This document shows, piece by piece, positions 1 to 3,510 of a DNA stretch of 7,277 nucleotides. The stretch is from NCBI GenBank assembly GCA_021805625.1, contig JAJZEU010000030.1, positions 1-7,277 on the forward strand. Reading direction: 5' to 3'. The notes beneath the pieces were generated by a model. That model was not told the DNA's origin and made no database searches. It saw only the letters and a list, made by a program, of their open reading frames with translations. Positions within the stretch are counted from its first letter, which is position 1. Each line of letters starts with the position of its first letter. The position numbers and the translations under genes were made by a program. The DNA is from Microcaldota archaeon (GTDB taxonomy: Archaea > Micrarchaeota > Micrarchaeia > Micrarchaeales > CABMGC01).

Positions 1-375
1 TACTCCATTCTTTTTAAGGAAAGAACGCCCCTTCCTCCTATTTTCTGAGAAGAAGATGAAGCGGTGCGAATTCGCACCGCAGCGTGCAAGTGCCTTGTCT
101 ATCTCCATGGTCCCAGCTACAAGAAGCATGAAATCCATGTTCATATCTTTTGCCCTTGCCATCCCTTCCGAAGCCCTGAGCTTTGCGTTTACATACGCCG
201 GCAGCAGCGCATCCTCGACATTCCTGCTGTAGGAGAACGCCTGCATTATGCTCCCTTCCCTGAAGCTCTTAAGCCTGTCGACAAGTTCCTTCATGCTGCC
301 CCAATACTCGCATAGGCATGCCATTATACTGCCGTTTTTCGGAGCTTCCCAAGCCACGTTAACACCAGGAGGCAT
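1..375 (-). CDS. KEOPS complex subunit Cgi121-like protein (3' end cut off)
   Basis: I translated the minus strand from the ATG at 375 and it stays open for 125 codons to the window edge, so the C-terminus is missing. The segment around residues 41-108 (GSIMQAFSYSRNVEDALLPA, then an AKLRASEGMARAKDMNMDF stretch, FMLLVAGTMEIDKALARCG and FIFF) follows the Cgi121 fold pattern: a 'not-missing/helper' helix, a residue run ending in an 'E-F-L-L-x-A-S-G' type strand, then 'QI-x-KAL-x-x-x-G'. Archaeal Cgi121 is the KEOPS subunit that binds tRNA 3' ends and stimulates Bud32 during t6A37 formation; it acts in the cytoplasm. An in-frame ATG at 414 would add 13 residues. The ATG at 375 is preferred because it lies about 26 bp from a TATA-like box, fitting leaderless transcription. 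The gene is divergent from rps8e. Assignment is by motif memory only, so moderately sure. Confidence 0.68.
   Translation of the reverse strand, partial: MPPGVNVAWEAPKNGSIMACLCEYWGSMKELVDRLKSFREGSIMQAFSYSRNVEDALLPAYVNAKLRASEGMARAKDMNMDFMLLVAGTMEIDKALARCGANSHRFIFFSENRRKGRSFLKKNGV
61..80. repeat. 20-bp perfect palindrome inside the Cgi121-like gene
   Basis: GCGGTGCGAATTCGCACCGC reads identically on both strands. It lies within codons for residues around 99-105 of the Cgi121-like protein (ARCGANSHR), in frame with family-like sequence on both sides. It is therefore probably a coding coincidence rather than an inserted site, though it could form a strong cruciform or a dimeric protein site. Confidence 0.9.
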
Positions 376-395
376 AAGGATTATATTCCTTCTCC

Positions 396-406
396 TATAT
401 ATTAAA
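396..406. promoter_or_regulatory. Candidate TATA box shared by the divergent Cgi121-like and rps8e genes
   Basis: TATATATTAAA is the only strong AT-rich box in the short divergent gap (376-440). Read on the plus strand it would place a start near 426, giving rps8e a leader of about 15 nt. Read on the minus strand (TTTAATATATA) it would place a start near 375, right at the ATG chosen for the Cgi121-like gene, i.e. a leaderless mRNA. Spacing follows the usual archaeal TATA-to-start distance of about 25 bp; use in both directions is inference. Confidence 0.5.
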
Positions 407-440
407 GACTGCATTCTCTGATTGCTTATTGTGTGGTATA

Positions 441-836
441 ATGGCACAGTTTGGGATACAAATACACAGCAAATCCAAGACGAAGAATTCCGGGAACGGA
501 AAGGCGAAGAACAAGAATCGCGATAAGAAGAGATCCGAATCCGGCGGTTATTTTGTTGCTACGAAGCTCGGCGCCGAGTCTAGCCGCAAAGCGGTGCGGA
601 TCAGAGGTGGCAGCCAGAAGAGCAAGCTAATGTATGCGGGCTCTGCAAACCTCCTCACAAAGGATGGTTACAAGAATGTGAAGATAACCGGAGTCGCAGA
701 GTCGAAAGACAACAGGAACTTCGCAAGGCTGAATATCATAACAAAGGGCACAATCATAGAAACGGAAATGGGGAAAGCAGTTGTGACGAACAGTCCTGGA
801 AAGGAAGGAAGCGTCAACGCAAAACTGCTGGGCTGA
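441..836 (+). CDS. rps8e: Small-subunit ribosomal protein S8e
   Basis: This encodes 131 residues, a component of the archaeal/eukaryotic small ribosomal subunit with no bacterial counterpart. The core matches the S8e family: an 'R-x-R-G-G-x-x-K' strand (VRIRGGSQKSKL), then GVAESKDNRNFARLNIITKG, then the signature IIETEMGKAVVTNSPGKEGSVNAKLL, which corresponds to the family's 'NIITKGAIIETELGxARVTSRPGQDGxVNAVL'. The N-terminal third is very basic and rich in Lys/Asn/Ser (about residues 8-33). It differs from the usual WQGR-S-x-RK-x-TGG start, although a VATKLG element is recognisable before the core. The ATG at 441 is chosen over the in-frame TTG at 429 because four extra residues add nothing family-like. 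No strong ribosome binding site is visible; a short leader from the TATA box at 396-406 is likely. It heads a tight cluster with the next two genes. Confidence 0.95.
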   Translation: MAQFGIQIHSKSKTKNSGNGKAKNKNRDKKRSESGGYFVATKLGAESSRKAVRIRGGSQKSKLMYAGSANLLTKDGYKNVKITGVAESKDNRNFARLNIITKGTIIETEMGKAVVTNSPGKEGSVNAKLLG

Positions 837-840
837 TGAG

Positions 841-1215
841 GTGCCTAGAGTATACTCCTTTGATGCAGCCGATCTGCAAAAACTGAAAAAGCTGCTTGAA
901 TACGATCCGTATCTGGACAAGAGCCTTACCGAAGCGGACCTAGATAAGATAAGGGGAGACGAAGAGGCCAACACGATCTTCGCAAGGCAGGATTATCTCA
1001 TAAAGGATGGAGCTTCCCTGATGCTAGATGCTGGCAAGTACTACCTCTTCATACATGCCATCGAAGGATTCTTCAAATTCGCCGAGAAGAAGCTGAAGGA
1101 TGCAGTTCCAAGCATACAGCGTGTCGACCCGGAAACCGAGAAGAAAATAATAGAAACGATTGATGAGGAAAGGACGAAGGCCGAAACTGGCTTTGGTTCA
1201 ATATTTGGTGGATGA
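841..1215 (+). CDS. Uncharacterised acidic 124-residue protein in the S8e-argF cluster
   Basis: I do not recognise this protein. It starts with GTG at 841, four bases after the rps8e stop, and its stop is one base before the argF ATG, so it is embedded in a three-gene transcription unit. It has no membrane segment and no signal peptide. Helical charged stretches flank a hydrophobic/aromatic middle (residues about 48-80: a Q-D-Y-L-I-K-D-G-A-S-L run, then KYYLFIHAIEGFFKFAEKKL), followed by a charged helix (about 97-115). The tail is glycine-rich (GFGSIFGG). Codon use resembles its neighbours, with many AGG/AGA/ATA codons, and the reading frame carries real protein-like periodicity. It is therefore very likely a genuine cytoplasmic protein. 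A ribosome- or RNA-linked role is possible from context only. Confidence 0.82.
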   Translation: MPRVYSFDAADLQKLKKLLEYDPYLDKSLTEADLDKIRGDEEANTIFARQDYLIKDGASLMLDAGKYYLFIHAIEGFFKFAEKKLKDAVPSIQRVDPETEKKIIETIDEERTKAETGFGSIFGG

Positions 1216-1216
1216 A

Positions 1217-2116
1217 ATGAATCTCCTTAGCGTAGACGACCTAACTAAAGAAGAGGTAAATGAGATATTCGGTATTGCAGACAATCTCAAAAACGGCAAT
1301 GTCGAGATTTCTTTGAAGGATTCAGTGCTAGCTCTGCTTTTCGAGAAGCCCTCTACGCGCACAAGAGTGTCATTCGAAGCGGCAATGGCGCAGCTCGGTG
1401 GCCATTCGATATACATAGATTCTAGGACATCGCAGATGTCAAGAGGCGAACCGATGTCCGACACGGCAAAGGTGCTGAGCGGCTATGTGGACTTCATAGC
1501 AGCAAGGCTGTACAAGCATGAGGATCTGCTTGAGCTTGCCAACAATTCCTCCATACCTGTAATAAATGCGCTAACCGATCTGGAGCACCCATGCCAGGCA
1601 TTGAGCGACCTTTATACAATGCAGAGCATCAAACGAAAACTAAAAAGCATAAAGTTCGCATTTCTTGGAGATATAGCAGCCAATACCGCAAACTCGCTCA
1701 TGCTGCTGGGGGCAAAGATGGGGATGGAGGTATCGCTCGTAGGGCCGAAGAATTACCCCCCAAACAGCAGGTATTTCACAAAGGCCCAGGAGTATGGGAT
1801 AGTGAAAGTGTACGATGACCCGAAGGAAGGTCTTTCCGATGTCGATGTGCTCTATGCCGACACATTTGTGAGCATGGGCGAAGAAAAAGAAGCGGAACGG
1901 CGTCTGAAGATGTTCGCCCCATACCAGCTGAACAAGAAACTGCTGGACTATGCAAAATCCGATGCAGTTGTTATGCACTGCCTGCCAGCGCACCGTGGCG
2001 TAGAGATAACCGCCGATGTACTCGACGGTCCCAAGAGCATTATATGGCCGCAATCGAAAAATAAGATGCTTGTTGAAAAGGCAATACTGCTATATCTTTC
2101 CGAGCGCAGCATGTAG
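1217..2116 (+). CDS. argF: Ornithine carbamoyltransferase
   Basis: This encodes 299 residues, close to the usual 300-310. It transfers the carbamoyl group of carbamoyl phosphate to ornithine, giving citrulline (arginine synthesis), or runs in reverse in the arginine deiminase route. The carbamoyl-phosphate site is intact: S-T-R-T-R at 46-50, H-P-C-Q at 124-127, and an R97/H101 pair before the domain hinge. The ornithine-binding domain carries FLGD at 149-152, N159-S160, the OTC-type loop D215...S219-M220-G221, and H-C-L-P-A-H-R-G at 254-261. These separate it from aspartate carbamoyltransferase. The start is the ATG at 1217 (MNLLSVDDL, typical of archaeal enzymes), preceded by GGTG at 1207-1210. 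The upstream in-frame GTG at 1208 is better seen as part of that ribosome binding site. No other arginine gene is in view. Confidence 0.95.
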   Translation: MNLLSVDDLTKEEVNEIFGIADNLKNGNVEISLKDSVLALLFEKPSTRTRVSFEAAMAQLGGHSIYIDSRTSQMSRGEPMSDTAKVLSGYVDFIAARLYKHEDLLELANNSSIPVINALTDLEHPCQALSDLYTMQSIKRKLKSIKFAFLGDIAANTANSLMLLGAKMGMEVSLVGPKNYPPNSRYFTKAQEYGIVKVYDDPKEGLSDVDVLYADTFVSMGEEKEAERRLKMFAPYQLNKKLLDYAKSDAVVMHCLPAHRGVEITADVLDGPKSIIWPQSKNKMLVEKAILLYLSERSM

Positions 2117-2123
2117 TGCAAAA

Positions 2124-2133
2124 GCATTAAATC
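2124..2133 (+). promoter_or_regulatory. Possible TATA box for a transcript through the hairpin element
   Basis: GCATTAAATC follows AAAA and would place a start near 2155, just before the first hairpins. The match to an archaeal TATA box is only fair, and no gene start confirms it. Confidence 0.25.
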
Positions 2134-2182
2134 TCCTTCTAAGCAATACTATGCATAGCACAGTTGGTGTGTAGGTAAACTA

Positions 2183-2203
2183 CCAACGACTTAAGGTCGT
2201 TGG
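2183..2203 (+). repeat. Left hairpin of the IS605-like element
   Basis: This is an eight-base-pair stem (CCAACGAC/GTCGTTGG) around a TTAAG loop. The CCAAC half can alternatively pair with GTTGG at 2163-2167, just upstream, with a TAG/CTA extension, so two mutually exclusive folds are possible. Confidence 0.75.
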
Positions 2204-2269
2204 CTTTCCATCAAAAGGTTGAATATATTGCACAGCAACGAAACAACCAGTTTCATCAGACAGAATGTT

Positions 2270-2289
2270 GAGGTCGTTTACAAGACCTC
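2270..2289 (+). repeat. Internal hairpin, GAGGTC/GACCTC
   Basis: Six perfect base pairs enclose an 8-nt loop (2276-2283). It lies in the interior of the putative element and is one of three internal hairpins that make the region look like a structured RNA. Confidence 0.6.
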
Positions 2290-2370
2290 TCCTATTGGAA
2301 ATCTGGAAAAAACAAGTCTTTCCGCTCCAACAGGCATTGTTAGCTTGACCATTGCCTTGTTAGGTTTTAC

Positions 2371-2382
2371 GTCTGGTCAGAC
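2371..2382 (+). repeat. Small internal hairpin, GTCT/AGAC
   Basis: Four base pairs enclose a GGTC tetraloop; as DNA it is a near-palindrome (GTCTG-GT-CAGAC). It is short enough to arise by chance and notable only beside the other hairpins. Confidence 0.4.
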
Positions 2383-2400
2383 AACACCATACCTACATCC

Positions 2401-2415
2401 CTTTCCACAGGAAAG
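2401..2415 (+). repeat. Internal hairpin, CTTTCC/GGAAAG
   Basis: Six perfect base pairs close a 3-nt ACA loop. It lies about 60 nt upstream of the right hairpin. Confidence 0.6.
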
Positions 2416-2476
2416 TTCATTACACTATTACAATAACAATATATCAAGAAAGACATATAATACTACCGCAGTTCCT

Positions 2477-2497
2477 CCCACGACTGAAGGTCGTGGG
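2477..2497 (+). repeat. Right hairpin of the IS605-like element, in the Lrp-family gene's leader
   Basis: CCCACGAC/GTCGTGGG is an eight-base-pair, GC-rich stem with a TGAAG loop, homologous to the left hairpin. It ends 9 nt before the GAGGAG ribosome binding site of the Lrp-family gene. If that gene is transcribed from an AT-rich box such as 2438-2447 (CAATATATCA), this hairpin sits in its 5' leader and could affect translation. Confidence 0.75.
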
Positions 2498-2506
2498 TCT
2501 CCCTGC

Positions 2507-2512
2507 GAGGAG
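2507..2512 (+). promoter_or_regulatory. Ribosome binding site of the Lrp-family gene
   Basis: GAGGAG lies 5 nt before the ATG at 2518 and fixes that start. It follows almost directly after the right hairpin of the putative mobile element. Confidence 0.75.
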
Positions 2513-2517
2513 ATTTT

Positions 2518-2997
2518 ATGAAACTCGATCAGTTAGATTTAAAGATTTTGGAATTATTGCAAAACAACGAGATGCTTATGCCAAAACTTTCAAAAATAGC
2601 TGAAAAAGTCGGTTCGACAAGTACAACGGTATATAGGCGTATCGAAACCCTCAAAAAAGAAGGCATAATACTTGGCCATACTACAAGACTGGACCCAAAA
2701 CTGATCGGTAAGCCTTTGCAGTCATTCATTTACCTTAAGATCGCAAGCAACGTTGGCAAGGAAGAACGCAATGAATTTGCGGGAAGACTCGTAAACGCCT
2801 ATGGCGTGGAAGCAATCTATGTCCCTATAGGCTACTGGAGCTACATACTGCTTGCAAGGCATGAGGATGTAGAAGAGCTGGACCGCTTTGTCCAGGGCGA
2901 GCTCATAAAGGTGCCGCTTCAGGAAATACAGATAGACCTGATTTCAAGGACGATAAAGGAAGGAGCACTGCAACTACAGCCGAAAAAGGATCATTGA
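2518..2997 (+). CDS. Lrp/AsnC-family transcriptional regulator
   Basis: This encodes 159 residues, the normal length of the family. It has an N-terminal helix-turn-helix (about residues 6-53: LDLKILELLQNNEMLMPK, then a recognition segment STSTTVYRRIETLKKEGII), a short linker (GHTTRLDPKLIGKPL), and a C-terminal RAM/AsnC ligand-binding domain (about 69-147). The RAM domain shows its usual order: IYLKIAS, a helix, a VEAIYVPIGYWSYILLAR strand pair, the EDVEELDRFVQGELIKVPLQEI helix, and the last strand. Such proteins form dimers or octamers and sense amino acids or other small molecules; the ligand here is unknown. Regulation of the neighbouring argF is possible but unproven. The gene overlaps the convergent winged-helix gene by 7 nt. 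Its leader is unusual in carrying the mobile-element-like hairpin. Confidence 0.88.
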   Translation: MKLDQLDLKILELLQNNEMLMPKLSKIAEKVGSTSTTVYRRIETLKKEGIILGHTTRLDPKLIGKPLQSFIYLKIASNVGKEERNEFAGRLVNAYGVEAIYVPIGYWSYILLARHEDVEELDRFVQGELIKVPLQEIQIDLISRTIKEGALQLQPKKDH

Positions 2998-3320
2998 GTC
3001 CTGGTTATATCCTCAACGGTATGCTCGAATTTCTCAACACTTTTCACTATGTCCTTAAGCTTGGGATTTATGTTGTACCCAAGCCCATAGCCGCGCTCTG
3101 TCCTTATGTGCGTCGGCTGTAACACATTCAATTCGAGAGAAAGATCTCTCAAGGTTATGATAAGCGTTTTCCTTGTGAACTTCTTGCCAAGTACCGCATA
3201 AAGCTCCCTTGTCGTCCTTGGAGATTTCTCCATAAGCAGTTTGAGCACTGCATAATTGGGTCTGCTCATCAATTTTCTGATAAGCCATATCCCATCTTTT
3301 TCTTTTTCTTTACCAGCCAT
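2991..3320 (-). CDS. Small winged-helix DNA-binding protein
   Basis: This encodes 109 residues. A basic start (MAGKEKEKDG) is followed by a winged helix at about residues 20-88: helix RPNYAVLKLLMEK, then SPRTTRELYAVLGKKFTRKT as the helix-turn-helix, the longer helix LIITLRDLSLELNVLQPT, and a wing THIRTERGYGLGYNINP. A charged helix ends it (KLKDIVKSVEKFEHTVED). No ligand-binding domain or cysteine cluster is present, so it is a minimal archaeal transcription factor; I cannot assign a subfamily. It points away from the pilus operon and shares its upstream region, and its own promoter carries a palindrome, so autoregulation and control of the pilus genes are reasonable guesses. Its 3' end overlaps the convergent Lrp-family gene. 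Confidence 0.8.
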   Translation of the reverse strand: MAGKEKEKDGIWLIRKLMSRPNYAVLKLLMEKSPRTTRELYAVLGKKFTRKTLIITLRDLSLELNVLQPTHIRTERGYGLGYNINPKLKDIVKSVEKFEHTVEDITRTQ

Positions 3321-3333
3321 TCTACCAAACAGT

Positions 3334-3341
3334 AGTATACT
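3334..3341. promoter_or_regulatory. AGTATACT palindrome at the winged-helix gene promoter
   Basis: This is an 8-bp perfect palindrome, with a related GTATAA half-site beside it, placed between the TATA box at 3352-3361 and the ATG at 3320 and so close to the expected transcription start. The position suits an autoregulatory operator. Binding is inference. Confidence 0.4.
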
Positions 3342-3351
3342 GCATTATACA

Positions 3352-3361
3352 TATTTATAAA
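3352..3361 (-). promoter_or_regulatory. TATA box of the winged-helix gene
   Basis: On the minus strand this reads TTTATAAATA, preceded by a purine-rich GGAAGG stretch as expected for a BRE. It predicts a start near 3331 and a leader of about 10 nt before the ATG. Confidence 0.65.
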
Positions 3362-3447
3362 CCTTCCCTGGCACCCGCAAGGAACTTTGACGTCTACGAA
3401 AATCGGGTATTCATATTTTCAATCATTGTAACCTCCTCCAATGATAG

Positions 3448-3465
3448 GAAGATATAATAATCTTC
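3448..3465. promoter_or_regulatory. Inverted repeat upstream of the pilus operon
   Basis: GAAGAT and ATCTTC flank a 6-bp AT-only spacer. The centre lies about 54 bp before the ATPase start and directly upstream of the direct repeats. It is a candidate site for a dimeric regulator. Confidence 0.4.
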
Positions 3466-3495
3466 TTATATCTAAATACATAAAGTTATATCTAA
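3466..3495 (+). promoter_or_regulatory. Two TTATATCTAA direct repeats, 20 bp apart, at the pilus operon promoter
   Basis: TTATATCTAA occurs at 3466-3475 and again at 3486-3495. Similarity runs further, with 14 of 16 positions alike. The first copy is at a suitable distance to be the TATA box (start near 3497, leader about 14 nt), and the second would then cover the start site. The 20-bp period, two helical turns, would also place two regulator-binding sites on one face of the DNA. Confidence 0.5.
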
Positions 3496-3510
3496 GTAAA
3501 TGGTAAGCCA

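Larger units (their letters stand above)
2163..2503 (+). mobile_element. Probable non-autonomous IS200/IS605-type element (PATE-like) or its relic
   Basis: The stretch is bounded by two same-orientation imperfect palindromes. CCAACGAC-TTAAG-GTCGTTGG (2183-2203) is followed by CTTTCC, and CCCACGAC-TGAAG-GTCGTGGG (2477-2497) by TCTCCC. Aligned over 27 nt they agree at 21, and one stem pair is changed on both sides (A-T in the left, C-G in the right), so the fold is conserved. IS200/IS605 elements are known to carry subterminal hairpins of this kind, in direct orientation and without terminal inverted repeats. The hairpin with a GAAG-type loop followed by a pyrimidine-rich tail is common at their right ends. 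No TnpA or TnpB is encoded in the roughly 280 bp between them. The exact ends cannot be fixed from one copy. The alternative is two unrelated regulatory hairpins. Confidence 0.5.
2117..2517. other. 401-bp gap without a convincing gene
   Basis: Between argF and the Lrp-family gene I see no convincing protein gene. A 100-codon open frame from a TTG at 2219 to 2521 is Ser/Thr/Asn-rich and matches no family I know. It reads straight through the right-hand hairpin into the next gene's ribosome binding site, so it is not annotated as a gene. What the gap does hold is a possible promoter near 2124-2133, two homologous 8-bp hairpins and three smaller hairpins, listed separately. Confidence 0.8.

Noticed and set aside
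64..315. An 83-codon plus-strand frame at the left edge.
   Set aside because: It is the antisense shadow of the Cgi121-like minus-strand gene, which has family-like sequence, and its composition (many Cys, His and Pro) is not protein-like.
376..414. Thirteen extra N-terminal residues for the Cgi121-like gene from the ATG at 414.
   Set aside because: The TATA box at 396-406 would then lie inside the coding region, and the added residues (QSLIYRRRNIIL) do not look like the family start. Not fully excluded.
1160..1216. Longer N-terminus for argF from the ATG at 1160.
   Set aside because: It would overlap the preceding gene by 56 nt and add 19 residues not found in the family; GGTG at 1207-1210 marks the ATG at 1217.
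1640..2053. A 137-codon minus-strand frame within argF.
   Set aside because: It is antisense to a gene with intact catalytic motifs, and its sequence is rich in His, Cys and Tyr as expected for a shadow frame.
2153..2236. A tRNA-Leu-like gene: TAGCACAGTTGG resembles the box A consensus, AACGA-CTTAAGG-TCGTT resembles an anticodon arm with UAA, and GGTTGAAT is one base short of box B.
   Set aside because: The D region is about 10 nt too long and its stem does not close, the T arm cannot pair, and acceptor strands match only with a mismatch. The arm is better explained as the hairpin that recurs at 2477-2497. A tRNA covariance-model scan allowing introns would settle it.
2163..2497. A CRISPR array.
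   Set aside because: There are only two imperfect repeats about 290 bp apart, with no regular spacing and no cas genes.
2219..2521. A 100-codon open frame between the two hairpins.
   Set aside because: It needs a TTG start without a ribosome binding site, is Ser/Thr/Asn-rich, runs through the right hairpin and into the next gene's first codon, and resembles no family I know. A decayed TnpB tail could not be confirmed.
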